A stretch of DNA of 64,000 nt from CAWKMN01 sp963850765. Lineage in GTDB: Bacteria > Chloroflexota > Anaerolineae > Aggregatilineales > Aggregatilineaceae. The stretch covers positions 248,001-312,000 of the forward strand of contig CAWKMN010000011.1 in assembly GCA_963850765.1 (NCBI GenBank), written 5' to 3'. Below are positions 1-9,399 of this stretch, piece after piece (within the stretch, counting starts at the first letter, position 1; every line of letters starts with the position of its first letter). The position numbers were made by a program, and so were the translations under genes. The notes under the pieces were generated by a model that saw only the letters and a list, made by a program, of their open reading frames with translations, did no database searches and was not told the origin of the DNA.

Positions 1-1
1 T

Positions 2-973
2 TTCACCTGGGGGCCGGTGCACTTTTTTGCCCTCAACAGCAATGACGAGGAACCGGATGGGATCACCGTGGATTCAGCGCAGGCTCAATGGTTGAAAACG
101 CAGTTGGCTGCTTCTGATAAGCGCTGGAAAATCGTTTATCTTGCGAATCCTGTCTTCTCCTCAGGAAGCAAACACGGTTCAGACCCTGACCTTCAGTGGC
201 CCTTCCTGGAATGGGGTGCTACGGCGGTACTAACGGGTGATGATCACTTATACGAGCGGATCATGGATCAGGGTTTCCCTTATATAGTCAATGGGGCGGG
301 AGGTGCTAACCTCTACTCGTTCGGGAGTCCCATCAAAGGCAGCGAAGTCAGGTATAACAAGCTGCATGGGGCCATGCTAGTCGAGGCCACACCCGAAACG
401 ATCACCTTCGAGTTCTATTCCGTCCTGAACGGCGGCACCTTAATCGACAGCTATACGATGGATGAGCAGATCCTGGCTGAGGTCCAGACCTTTGCTCGGC
501 AGCGGGCAGCCAAGCTTGTCTTTACCCCTGAAGCTGATACCTATGTCGAACAAGAGAACCCGTCCACCAACAATGGCTTATCCGATGAACTGCGTGTGGA
601 TGGCGGTGAAGACCCCAGTGTGGAATCCTATCTGCGCTTTAATGTCACGGGGATGACCGGCCCTGTCACAACGGCGACCCTGCGGTTGTATTCAAAAGGC
701 GGTACCGCAGACGGGCCAGCCGTCAATCGCGTAACGTGGGAGTGGACGGAAGGTGAGCTTACCTGGGAAAACAGCCCCGGCCTGGTTGGATCTCCTATTG
801 ATGCATTGGATAAAGTGCAGGGAAATCGCTGGGTCGAAGTCGATGTCACCCCACTCGTCGAGGGTGATGGCACCTACACGTTTGTTCTCGTGGGAGAGAA
901 TGAAGATGGTGTCGCGTTCTCTTCGCGCGAAGGAGAGTTCCCGCCCGAATTGGTGGTGACGACGGCTGAATGA
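2..973 (+). CDS. Metallophosphoesterase C-terminus fused to a DNRLRE-type domain (5' partial)
   Basis: The open frame runs in from the window edge, so the N-terminus and most metal ligands are missing. The first ~140 residues resemble the C-terminal half of purple-acid-phosphatase/calcineurin-like enzymes: LTGDDHLYERI occupies the place of the usual GHxHxYER motif and is followed by YIVNGAGG. From about residue 170 a second domain begins (PEADTYVEQENPSTNNG, then SYLRFNVTG, ATLRLYS, WTEGELTWENSP, WVEVDVTPLV). This is the DNRLRE/CBM96-like pattern found in secreted proteins. The protein is therefore probably an extracellular phosphoesterase with a carbohydrate- or surface-binding tail. It converges on hypE with a gap of ~48 bases. 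The family call is firm; substrate is unknown. Confidence 0.75.
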   Translation, partial: FTWGPVHFFALNSNDEEPDGITVDSAQAQWLKTQLAASDKRWKIVYLANPVFSSGSKHGSDPDLQWPFLEWGATAVLTGDDHLYERIMDQGFPYIVNGAGGANLYSFGSPIKGSEVRYNKLHGAMLVEATPETITFEFYSVLNGGTLIDSYTMDEQILAEVQTFARQRAAKLVFTPEADTYVEQENPSTNNGLSDELRVDGGEDPSVESYLRFNVTGMTGPVTTATLRLYSKGGTADGPAVNRVTWEWTEGELTWENSPGLVGSPIDALDKVQGNRWVEVDVTPLVEGDGTYTFVLVGENEDGVAFSSREGEFPPELVVTTAE

Positions 974-1021
974 CCGGGAATCGACGCCTTTCTATTGTTG
1001 ACATACGCTCAACCGGACAAC

Positions 1022-2080
1022 TCAACAAATCCGCGGCAAGATTTCACCCAGCGGCATATCGACCACGCGCCGCCCGCCGATCGCCGTCCGCGCCACGACC
1101 ATCCCTGGATGCTCATCCACGACGCGCCCGATGATCGCGCTCTCCTGCCCGAGCGGATGCTGCCGCATGGCCGCGAGCACCGCGTCGGCGTGTTCGGATG
1201 GCACCACCGCCACGAGCTTCCCCTCGTTGGCGACGTACAGCGGATCGATGCCCAGGATCTCACAGGCGGCCATCACCGCCGGGCGGACGGGCACCGCCGA
1301 TTCGTCCAGCGCGAAGCCCACGTTCGAGCTGTCCGCCAACTCATTCAGCACCGCCGCCAGACCGCCCCGTGTCGCGTCGCGCAGGCAGTGAATATCCTGG
1401 GTAACGTCCAGCATCGCCGCGACCAGCGTATGCAGTGACGCGCTGTCGCTCACGATCTCTGTCTCAAACGCCAGCCCCTCGCGCACGGACATGATCGCCA
1501 TGCCGTGATCGCCAATCGTGCCGCTGACGAGGATCACGTCGCCGGGGCGCGCGCCGTTCGCCGCGATCTGCACGCCGGGCGGGACCAGCCCGATCCCGGC
1601 TGTGTTGATATACACGCCGTCGCCGTGACCCTGGTTGACGACCTTCGTATCGCCCGTCACCAGCAGGACGTTCGCCGCTTTGCAGGCGTTCGCCATCGAG
1701 GTGGTGATCCGCCCCAGGTCGTCCATCAGCAGGCCCTCTTCGAGGATAAAGCCTGCCGAGAGGAACAACGGCTGCGCGCCGCTCATTGCCAGATCGTTGA
1801 TCGTGCCGTGTACCGCCAGGCTGCCGATGTCACCGCCGGGGAAAAACAGCGGATGCACCACAAACGAATCCGTGGTAAACGCCAGCCGCGCCCCGTTGAT
1901 CTCGATCACGGCCTGATCGTTCAGTTCGGACAGCGCCGGGTTATCGAACAGGGGCACAAACAAATGCCGGATCAGGTCGGCGGACAGCCGCCCGCCGCTG
2001 CCGTGTCCCAGCACGATCTGCGGATAGTCGCGCAGGGGAAGCGGGCACACAAAGCCTTGAAAGTTCGGTGTGTCGGTCAT
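1022..2080 (-). CDS. hypE: Hydrogenase expression/formation protein HypE
   Basis: HypE dehydrates the carbamoyl group on its own C-terminal cysteine to a thiocyanate, the source of the CN ligands of the [NiFe] hydrogenase active site. The 352-residue length and the C-terminal PRIC ending match the family. The PurM-like ATP-binding features are visible (LGHGSGG near the start, TTDSFVVHPLFFPGGDIG, GTINDLAMSGA, VTGDTKVV, DATRGGLA). I chose the ATG at 2080 (MTDTPN); an in-frame TTG at 2104 is a weaker alternative. It lies downstream of the korABC cluster but is separated from korC by a hairpin, and no other hyp gene is present. The likely client hydrogenase is encoded at 29-33 kb. Confidence 0.95.
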   Translation of the reverse strand: MTDTPNFQGFVCPLPLRDYPQIVLGHGSGGRLSADLIRHLFVPLFDNPALSELNDQAVIEINGARLAFTTDSFVVHPLFFPGGDIGSLAVHGTINDLAMSGAQPLFLSAGFILEEGLLMDDLGRITTSMANACKAANVLLVTGDTKVVNQGHGDGVYINTAGIGLVPPGVQIAANGARPGDVILVSGTIGDHGMAIMSVREGLAFETEIVSDSASLHTLVAAMLDVTQDIHCLRDATRGGLAAVLNELADSSNVGFALDESAVPVRPAVMAACEILGIDPLYVANEGKLVAVVPSEHADAVLAAMRQHPLGQESAIIGRVVDEHPGMVVARTAIGGRRVVDMPLGEILPRIC

Positions 2081-2119
2081 GATGGGTCTCAGTGCAGATA
2101 ACAATTAGCGATAAACACA

Positions 2120-2153
2120 GTTCGGGTATACCCCGACGCGAGTATACCCGAAC
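2120..2153. terminator. 12-bp inverted repeat between korC and hypE
   Basis: GTTCGGGTATAC (2120-2131) and its exact reverse complement (2142-2153) flank a 10-base loop. No T-run follows on either strand, so it may be an attenuating or processing hairpin rather than a classical Rho-independent terminator. Confidence 0.5.
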
Positions 2154-2155
2154 CC

Positions 2156-2190
2156 CAGCTAATCGCTAAAAGCTAACGGCTAATCGCTGT
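2156..2190. repeat. Degenerate heptamer repeat (GCTAANN)n
   Basis: Four consecutive seven-base units of the form GCTAANN follow one another (GCTAATC, GCTAAAA, GCTAACG, GCTAATC). The same unit recurs in intergenic gaps near 13.99, 14.28, 36.04, 46.55 and 46.67 kb. Confidence 0.7.
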
Positions 2191-2191
2191 C

Positions 2192-2747
2192 TTACGCCGT
2201 CTCGTGCTGCATCTGTCCCAACGCCATCCCGCGCCGCAGCGCCGACGAGTTCAATTCCTGCATATGTGCTTTGCGCGGAGCGAGCTTCTCCAGCAGCACC
2301 GCTTCGATCGTCTCGATCTGGACCAGCGGGCGGCGGGCCAGCAGCGCGCCGAGCAGGACCATGTTGGTGATCTTCGCCTGTCCGAGTTCGGTTGCGGCGG
2401 CGGTCGCCGGCAGCAGCACGATCTCGATATCGGGGCGCTGCGGCGGTCGGACGATCATCGACTCGTTGACGACCAGCAGCCCGCCCGGTTTGACCAGCGG
2501 CTCGTATTTTTCGAGCGGACGGGTTGTTAAACACCACGCAGATGCTCGGATTCTGGCACACGGGCGATCCGATCGGCTCGTCGCTGACGACGACGGTACA
2601 GTTCGCCGTGCCGCCGCGCATCTCCGGCCCGTAGGACGGAATCCACGTCACATGTTTACCCTCGGCCAGCGCCGTATACGCGAGAAGCTGCCCGGCGAAC
2701 AGCACGCCCTGCCCGCCAAACCCGGCAAAGATGATCTCTTCGTGCAT
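2192..2747 (-). CDS. korC: 2-oxoacid:ferredoxin oxidoreductase gamma subunit (frameshifted)
   Basis: The gamma (KorC-type) subunit of a 2-oxoacid:ferredoxin oxidoreductase, which binds CoA and cooperates with the alpha and beta subunits in oxidative decarboxylation of 2-oxoacids. The N-terminus MHEEIIFAGFGGQGVLFAGQ has the family GFGGQGV motif. SYGPEMRGGTANC follows. After VVFNNPS (near 2518) the frame is lost, and the rest continues one frame over as LEKYEPLVKPGGLLVVNES... to LGQMQHETA and TAA. Removing one base near 2518-2520 restores a ~185-residue protein of normal size. It starts 3 bases after the korB stop, as part of one operon. Probable consensus error. Confidence 0.85.
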
Positions 2748-2750
2748 CGT

Positions 2751-3550
<800 letters not shown>

Positions 3551-3551
3551 C

Positions 3552-4618
3552 CTATCCGACGCTAATCTTCTCATACAGCGCGGCGATCTCGTCATAGATC
3601 TCTTCGGGCACGGGCACCACGCCGCCCGTCCGGCCGTAGAATGACACCGGCACCTGTCCGCCCGCCGCCAGCCGCACATCTTCGAGCATCTGGCCGGCGT
3701 TCATCTCGACCACGAGGAACGCATCGATCTGGTCGGCCAGCGCCGAGAGCCGTTTTTCGGGGAACGGCCACAGCGACACCGGGCGGAACAGCCCGACTTT
3801 CATCCCTTCGCGGCGCGCCTGTTTGACGGCCGTCTCCGCGATGCGTCCGGCCATGCCATATGCCACGATCACCAGCCGCGCGTCGTCCATCGCCTGTTCG
3901 ACATAGCGCTGTTCGGCTTCGTGGATCACCTTCAGCTTGGCTTGCAGGCGGTCGTTCACTTCTTCCAGCGCCGGGGCGCTCAGTTCGAGCGACGTGATGA
4001 TATTCGGTTCGCGGCCATGCGCGCCGGTCAGCGCCCAATCGGGCCGATCCTTGCGGAGCGGCTGCATCGGCGGCAGTTCCGCCGGTTCCATCATCTGGCC
4101 GAGCAGCCCATCTGCGACGACCAACACCAGATGGCGGTACTGATCGGCCAGGTCGAACGCCAGCACCATCAGGTCGATCGCTTCCTGCACCGAGGCGGGC
4201 GCAAGCACAATCGGGTGATAGTCGCCATGCCCGGCGGAGCGCGTCACCTGGAAGTAGTCCGACTGCGACGGCTGGATATTGCCCAGGCCGGGGCCGCCGC
4301 GCATCACGTCCACCACGACGGCGGGCACTTCGCTGCACGGCGATATACGAAAAACCTTCCTGCATCAGGCTGATGCCGGGGCTGGATGACGACGTCATCG
4401 CGCGCGCGCCGGTGCACGCCGCACCATACACCATATTGATCGAGGCCAGCTTCGCTTTCCGCCTGGATAAACACGCGGCCCAGTTCCGGCATGCGCCGGG
4501 ACATGTGTTCCAGCAGTTCCGTCTGAGGCGTGATCGGGTAGCCAAAATAGGCTTCCACCCCGGCCCGGATCGCGGCTTCGGCCAGCGCGACATTGCCTTT
4601 CATAAGTTCTACAGCCAT
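3552..4618 (-). CDS. korA: 2-oxoacid:ferredoxin oxidoreductase alpha subunit (two frameshifts)
   Basis: The alpha subunit with pyrimidine-binding and transketolase C-terminal domains. It begins MAVELMKGNVALAEAAIRAG with the family pattern YFGYPITPQTELLE. AESELASINMVYGAACTG and TSSSSPGISLMQEGFSYIA follow. Then come VPAVVVDVMRGGPGLGNIQPSQSDYFQ and a C-terminal part with PVSLWPFPEKRL and VVEMNAGQMLEDVR. One extra base at ~4457 (beside AGCT) and one at ~4334 break the frame; each side matches the family exactly once the base is removed. It is the second gene of fdx-korA-korB-korC. The substrate (2-oxoglutarate, branched-chain or aromatic 2-oxoacid) cannot be told from sequence alone. Confidence 0.88.
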
Positions 4619-4653
4619 AAGTCTCTATCTCTCCTACACCGTCGCGGCGCGGC

Positions 4654-4884
4654 ACCCTGGCCGGCACCTGACGATAGACGGTAATACATACATCGGGACA
4701 GGCCACCGCGCAGAGCGCGCAGCCCGTGCATTTGCCCTCGGGATCGACCAGCGCGGCGGGATAATAGCCCTTCACGTTGATATGATCCGTCACCATCTCG
4801 ATCACGTCCTGGGGACAGGCGATTTTGCACAGGGTGCAGCCCTTGCAGTTCTCCTCGCGTAATCTCGATGCGTCCCTTTGCCAT
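4654..4884 (-). CDS. 2[4Fe-4S] ferredoxin-type delta subunit of the Kor complex (frameshifted)
   Basis: A dicluster ferredoxin that collects electrons from the 2-oxoacid oxidoreductase. The corrected sequence reads MAKGRIEI-REENCKGCTLCKIACP, then VIEMVTDHINVKGYYPAALVDPEGKCTGCALCAVACPDVCITVYRQVP, giving two CxxCxxCxxxCP cluster motifs. The ATG at 4884 has a good Shine-Dalgarno (AAGGAG, 4892-4897). One extra base near 4854 splits the first cluster motif from the start. A second indel near the C-terminus is likely, because the present frame runs into korA while the neighbouring frame stops in the gap around 4640-4655. The 3' end given is therefore approximate. First gene of the operon. Confidence 0.75.
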
Positions 4885-4996
4885 AGCTATTTGCTCCTTC
4901 AAATACTAATTTCCGCGCTTCCGTATTTTTTATTGCCTCATACGACCCTCTCCATGTGTAGGCGTATTGTAATCCGCCAGGAGCAGGGCTAACCTC

Positions 4997-5041
4997 CGCT
5001 TTCCCTGCATGCGGGGAAAGGGGCAGCGGGTGGCGTTAACC
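4997..5041. repeat. GC-rich palindromic intergenic repeat, divergent copy
   Basis: CTTTCCCTGCATGCGGGGAAAG forms a near-perfect hairpin in the gap between the ferredoxin and CoA-transferase genes. It belongs to the same broad class as the copies near 14.18, 16.43, 22.78 and 29.18 kb, but is diverged. Confidence 0.4.
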
Positions 5042-5064
5042 TCCAAGCACCTGGACGACTGAGG

Positions 5065-6396
5065 CTAATCGTCCCCCGGCATCACCGGCACGAAAAACCT
5101 CGGCACGCGATAAAGCTGCTCGGCGGCCTCGGCCAGTTCCGCGCGGAACTTGGGATGCGCAATATCGACCAACTGGCGCGCGCGATCATGCACCGTCCGC
5201 CCGAACAGATCCGCCACGCCAAATTCCGTGGCCACATAATGCACGTCGTTACGCGATGTCACCACGCCAGATCCGGGCGTCAGCGTGGCGACAATGCGGC
5301 TGATGCTGTCGTCGCTGGCGGTGCTCAGCAGCGCGATGATCGGCATCCCGCCCTGGCTGCGTGCCGCGCCGCGCACAAAGTCCACCTGCCCGCCCACGCC
5401 CGAATAAAAGCGCGTGCCGATGCTGTCCGCGCACACTTGCCCGGTCAGATCGACCTGGATCGCGGAGTTGATCGACACCATCCGGTCATTTTTGGCGATG
5501 TTGAAGGGGTCGTTGACGTATTCGGTGGGGTGCAGCTCGACAATCGGGTTGTCGTCCACGAAGTCGTAAAGGCGCTGCGTACCGAGCACAAAGCCGGCCA
5601 CGATCTTGCCGGGGTGGAACGTCTTTCGCTCATTGGTGATCACGCCGGCTTCCACCAGGTCGACCACACCATCCGAGAACAGCTCGGAATGCACGCCGAG
5701 ATGCTGGTGATTGTACAGTCTCTCGACGACCGCATCCGGAATGCCGCCGATGCCCATTTGCAGCGTCGCGCCATCCGGGATGATACCCGCGATATGGTTG
5801 GCGATGGCTTCCTGTTCCGGCGTCGAGGCCGCCAGCGGGACTTCGGGCAGCCGGTAATCCACTTCGACCACGTAATCGAGCTTGGAGACGTGGATAAAGC
5901 TGTCGCCCAGCGTGCGTGGCATGTGCGGGTTGACTTCCGCGATCACGATCTTGGCGCTGTCGGCGGCGGTCTTGGTCACGCCCACCTCGACGCCATAGGA
6001 GCAGTAGCCATTTTTGTCCGGCGGAGACACCTGGATCAGCGCCACGTCAATCGGCAGCCGTCCCGACTTAAATAGCCCCGGGATCTCGGACAAAAATACC
6101 GGCGTGAAATCGGCGCGGCCATCGTTTACCGCGTCGCGCACATTATCGCTGATAAAGAGCGAGTTCACGCGGATATGCGGCGCCATTTCCGGGCGGACAT
6201 AATCAGCCTTGCCGATGGTCAGCACCTGGATGAGCTTCAGATTTTCCAGTTCCATGGCGCGCACGTTGAGAGCTTCCATCACCCGCTGCGGCACGGAGCA
6301 GTTGCCCGTGACAAAAATGCGGTAGCCGGAGCGCAGCACGCGCAAGGCTTCCTCCGCGGTCACTTTTTTAGGTTCGTACTGGTTTAACCAATCCAT
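5065..6396 (-). CDS. Acetyl-CoA hydrolase/4-hydroxybutyrate CoA-transferase family protein
   Basis: A 443-residue family-I CoA-transferase that moves CoA between acyl-CoA and a carboxylate (or hydrolyses acyl-CoA). The glycine-rich CoA-binding segment MGIGGIPDAVVERL is near 214-227. HSELFSDGVVDLVEAGV places the conserved catalytic glutamate at residue 238, the position reported for the active-site Glu of clostridial 4-hydroxybutyrate CoA-transferase. PPDKNGYCSYGVEV is also typical. It starts 30 bases downstream of the aminotransferase stop, on the same strand. With the kor genes below it, it could convert acyl-CoA made from amino acids into free acids plus acetyl-CoA. Exact acyl specificity is unknown. 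Confidence 0.88.
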   Translation of the reverse strand: MDWLNQYEPKKVTAEEALRVLRSGYRIFVTGNCSVPQRVMEALNVRAMELENLKLIQVLTIGKADYVRPEMAPHIRVNSLFISDNVRDAVNDGRADFTPVFLSEIPGLFKSGRLPIDVALIQVSPPDKNGYCSYGVEVGVTKTAADSAKIVIAEVNPHMPRTLGDSFIHVSKLDYVVEVDYRLPEVPLAASTPEQEAIANHIAGIIPDGATLQMGIGGIPDAVVERLYNHQHLGVHSELFSDGVVDLVEAGVITNERKTFHPGKIVAGFVLGTQRLYDFVDDNPIVELHPTEYVNDPFNIAKNDRMVSINSAIQVDLTGQVCADSIGTRFYSGVGGQVDFVRGAARSQGGMPIIALLSTASDDSISRIVATLTPGSGVVTSRNDVHYVATEFGVADLFGRTVHDRARQLVDIAHPKFRAELAEAAEQLYRVPRFFVPVMPGDD

Positions 6397-6426
6397 AGAG
6401 TCTTATCTCGTTTCGCCGCAGGGATT

Positions 6427-7668
6427 TCAGGGCGTGGGAACCGCGCTGCGCAGCACCTGGTGCGTCGCCTCGCTGAGCCGCTTGATCCCTTCGACAATCT
6501 GATCTTCGTTCATTACCGAGAAGTTCAGACGGGCCGTCGGCGGCGGGTTGGGGATCGTGTAAAACGCGAAACCGGGTACAAACGCCACGTTGCGCCGCAC
6601 GGCTTCATCGAACAGCGCCTGGATGTCGACGCGATCCGGGAAGTGTGCCCACAGGAACAGCCCGCCCTGGGGGTGAGTCCATTCGACTTCCGGCGGCATA
6701 TAACGATCCAGCGCGCCGAGCATGACATCCCGCCGCTTGCGGTAGACCTCGCGCAGGGTTTTGATATGCTCGTCGATAAAGCCGTCTTTGGCGACCTCGT
6801 ACACGACCATCTGGTTGAAGGTCGCGGAATGCAGATCGGCACCCTGCTTGATCTGGACGAATTTGGAGATCACCTCGGGCGGCGCGACGATCCACGCCAC
6901 GCGCAGCCCCGGTGCCAGCGTCTTGGAGAAGGTGCTCAGGTAGATGATATTGCCGGTGTAGCAGTTGCCGTTGTTGCCGGACAGCTCCGCATCTACCTCG
7001 ACCAGCGGCTTCTGGTGCTCCCCTTCAAAGCGCAGCGCGCCGTAGGGGTCATCTTCAACAATCGGCACGCCGTGCTCCTGGGCGATTCGGATCAGTTCGA
7101 CGCGCCGGTCCGCCGAGAGCGTGGTCCCGGATGGGTTCTGGAAGTTCGGCACGATGTACATGAACTTGGGACCGTGGCGCAGCATGTCGGGCACGCACGC
7201 GGATACAATCCCGTTTTCGTCGGCTGGCACGCCGATATAGCTCGCCTGGTACGCGTTAAATGCTTGCAGCGCGCCCAGGTAGGTCGGCTCCTCCACGAGG
7301 ATATGGTCGCCGGGGTTGATGAGTAACATGCCGATGAATGAGAGTGCTTGCTGTGAACCGGAGGTGATCAGAACATTATTGGCGTTCGCACAAATATTAT
7401 AGCGGCTCAGGCGCTCGGCGATCATCTCCCGGAGCGGGAGATAGCCTTCGGTCGGGCTGTATTGCAGCGCGACGCGCGCCTGCTCGGCCAGAACCCGCTG
7501 GCACGCTTCTTGAAAACGTTCAACTGGAAAATATTCTGCGGCGGGCAGTCCACCCGCAAAAGATATAACTTCGGGCCGTTGCGTAAACTTAAGTAATTCT
7601 CGGATGATCGAACTGGTTAGGCCCCGCGTGCGCAAGGCATAACGCGACTCCCACAATGTGCTGCTCAT
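6427..7668 (-). CDS. PLP-dependent aminotransferase, class I/II (2-aminoadipate/aromatic type)
   Basis: A 413-residue fold-type-I aminotransferase close to the LysN/ARO8-like group, which act on 2-aminoadipate, branched-chain or aromatic amino acids with 2-oxoglutarate. Visible motifs are ISFAGGLPAAEYFP (substrate loop), TSGSQQALSFIG, NFQNPSG (Asn 178), VEDDPYG (Asp near 206) and STFSKTLAPGLR, with the PLP lysine at residue 249. There is no DNA-binding N-terminal domain, so it is not a MocR regulator. It heads a minus-strand run into the CoA-transferase and kor genes. A possible ribosome site (AAGGAG) lies ~15 bases upstream. Family is certain; amino-acid preference is inferred only. Confidence 0.9.
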   Translation of the reverse strand: MSSTLWESRYALRTRGLTSSIIRELLKFTQRPEVISFAGGLPAAEYFPVERFQEACQRVLAEQARVALQYSPTEGYLPLREMIAERLSRYNICANANNVLITSGSQQALSFIGMLLINPGDHILVEEPTYLGALQAFNAYQASYIGVPADENGIVSACVPDMLRHGPKFMYIVPNFQNPSGTTLSADRRVELIRIAQEHGVPIVEDDPYGALRFEGEHQKPLVEVDAELSGNNGNCYTGNIIYLSTFSKTLAPGLRVAWIVAPPEVISKFVQIKQGADLHSATFNQMVVYEVAKDGFIDEHIKTLREVYRKRRDVMLGALDRYMPPEVEWTHPQGGLFLWAHFPDRVDIQALFDEAVRRNVAFVPGFAFYTIPNPPPTARLNFSVMNEDQIVEGIKRLSEATHQVLRSAVPTP

Positions 7669-7908
7669 TATGCTGTGTTTCGCTCTCCTTACTAGGTCTG
7701 ATCATAAATAGTTTCCCCCTTTTGCTCTAACTATAGGCGCGTGAACACCCCACAACAAGTATCGTCTGCCATGAGGCGTCACGCGCACTGTCACTAGAGC
7801 GGTGGATCGCCGCCCGGCGCTGCAAGCACCGAGCTATTCATCGGAAGGGCCGTGAACGGCCCTGACCCCACACATTTCATGCAGCCCGGCGGGGCGATCA
7901 CTCCGGGT

Positions 7909-9390
7909 CTACTCTATTGTCTCCACATCCCAGATCCCGGTGGCGAGATACTGATTGATCGAGCGGGCCGCCTGCCGGCCATGCCCCATCGCCAGGATCA
8001 CCGTCGCCGCGCCGATGGCAATATCGCCGCCGGCAAACACGCCCACTTTGGAGGTCCGCATCGTATTCAGGTTGGTCTTCACCGTGCCGTGGCGCGCATC
8101 GACCTCCAGCCCGGTCGTCGTGCGGGGAACCAGGGGATTCGGCCCGTTGCCAATCGCCACGACGACGGTATCCACATCGATCGTGAATTCGGAGCCCGCC
8201 ACCGCGACCGGGCGTCGCCGGCCCGATGCATCCGGCTCGCCCAGTTCCATGCGGATGCACTCGACCTGGCACACGCGCCCCTGCTCATCCCCAATGTAGC
8301 GTATCGGGTTGTGCAGCAGCTTGAAGATCACGCCTTCCTGCTGCGCGTGATGGATTTCTTCGATACGGGCGGGCATTTCCGCTTCGGTGCGCCGGTAGAT
8401 CAGATAAACTTCACCCGCGCCCAAGCGGACAGCCGTCCGCGCCACGTCCATCGCCACGTTGCCGCCGCCGATCACCGCGATCCGCTCGCTGATGGCGACG
8501 GGCGTCGCGCAGTTGGGGAAGTCATACGCGCGCATCAGGTTCACCCGTGTCAGGTACTCGTTGGCCGAATATACGCCGCACAGGTTTTCGCCGGGCAGAT
8601 CCATAAACCACGGCAGGCCGGCTCCCGTCCCCAGGAAGATCGCGTCATGCCGTTCCATCAGGTCATCAACCGTCTCGGTCTGGCCGATCACGTAGTTGAA
8701 CAGGATCTCGACGCCCATCTGCCGCACGACCTCCACCTCGGCGTTGACGATCGCTTTGGGCAGCCGGAACTCCGGGATGCCGTACATCAGCACGCCGCCC
8801 GGCGCGTGCAGCGCCTCGTAGATGGTCACATCGTGCCCCGCCCGCCGCAGATCGATCGCCACGGTCAGCCCGGCGGGTCCGCAGCCCACCACGCCGACGC
8901 TCTTGCCGGTCGGCGCACCGACGGCAGGGATCGCAAGCGCACCTTTCACCCGCTCCCAGTCGGCGGCGAACCGTTCGAGCCGGCCGATGGCAACCGACTC
9001 GCCTTTTTTGGCGAGCACGCACTCTTTTTCGCACTGCGCTTCCTGCGGGCACACCCGGCCGCAGATCGCCGGCAGCATGTTCGTCTCTTTGATCTTGCGG
9101 ATCGCGCCCTCAAAATCGCCGGTGGCAATATGCTGCACAAACGCCGGGATGTCGATCCCCACCGGGCACCCGGCGACGCAGGTTGGCTTTTTGCACTGGA
9201 TGCAGCGATTCGCCTCCAACACGGCGATCATCTCGTCCAGGCCGTAGGGTACTTCGAGGAAATTGGCGCGGCGCTCGTCGGGCGGCTGCTCCGGCATCTC
9301 CTGGCGGGGGATCTGCATCCGCTCTTTGGGCTTGAGCGCTTGCAGCCGTTCGATTTCTTGCGGGTCCGGTGAATGATGGTTGTTGCCCAT
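7909..9390 (-). CDS. nfnB: NfnB / NADPH-dependent glutamate synthase small-subunit-like flavoprotein
   Basis: A 493-residue FAD protein with two N-terminal [4Fe-4S] sites (CIQCKKPTCVAGCP and ICGRVCPQEAQCEKEC). Two dinucleotide-binding motifs follow: VGVVGCGPAGLTVAI for FAD and IAVIGGGNVAMDVARTA for NAD(P). It ends with the FAD signature GVFAGGDIAIGAAT. Size and layout match the large subunit of the electron-bifurcating NfnAB transhydrogenase as well as GltD/sulfide dehydrogenase SudA. The gene directly upstream is an NfnA/SudB-type subunit and no large glutamate synthase subunit is present, so NfnB is the best reading. It would couple reduced ferredoxin plus NADH to NADP+ reduction. The spacer to nfnA is 9 bases. 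Confidence 0.85.
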   Translation of the reverse strand: MGNNHHSPDPQEIERLQALKPKERMQIPRQEMPEQPPDERRANFLEVPYGLDEMIAVLEANRCIQCKKPTCVAGCPVGIDIPAFVQHIATGDFEGAIRKIKETNMLPAICGRVCPQEAQCEKECVLAKKGESVAIGRLERFAADWERVKGALAIPAVGAPTGKSVGVVGCGPAGLTVAIDLRRAGHDVTIYEALHAPGGVLMYGIPEFRLPKAIVNAEVEVVRQMGVEILFNYVIGQTETVDDLMERHDAIFLGTGAGLPWFMDLPGENLCGVYSANEYLTRVNLMRAYDFPNCATPVAISERIAVIGGGNVAMDVARTAVRLGAGEVYLIYRRTEAEMPARIEEIHHAQQEGVIFKLLHNPIRYIGDEQGRVCQVECIRMELGEPDASGRRRPVAVAGSEFTIDVDTVVVAIGNGPNPLVPRTTTGLEVDARHGTVKTNLNTMRTSKVGVFAGGDIAIGAATVILAMGHGRQAARSINQYLATGIWDVETIE

Positions 9391-9399
9391 GGAAGATCC

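Noticed and set aside
2156..2190. GCTAANN heptamers as an origin (DnaA boxes) or iterons
   Set aside because: The units do not match the DnaA box and recur at many ordinary intergenic gaps.
6427..7668. A MocR/GntR-type transcription factor
   Set aside because: The protein matches the aminotransferase part, but there is no N-terminal winged-helix domain and its length is that of a plain aminotransferase.
7852..9372. A 506-codon open frame on the plus strand opposite nfnB
   Set aside because: It is the antisense shadow of a clear NfnB gene; its protein is rich in His, Arg and Gly in a pattern produced by reading GC-rich coding DNA backwards.
7909..9390. Glutamate synthase small subunit as the main call
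   Set aside because: The family overlaps, but no large GltB subunit is present and the partner gene is an NfnA/SudB type; kept only as an alternative.
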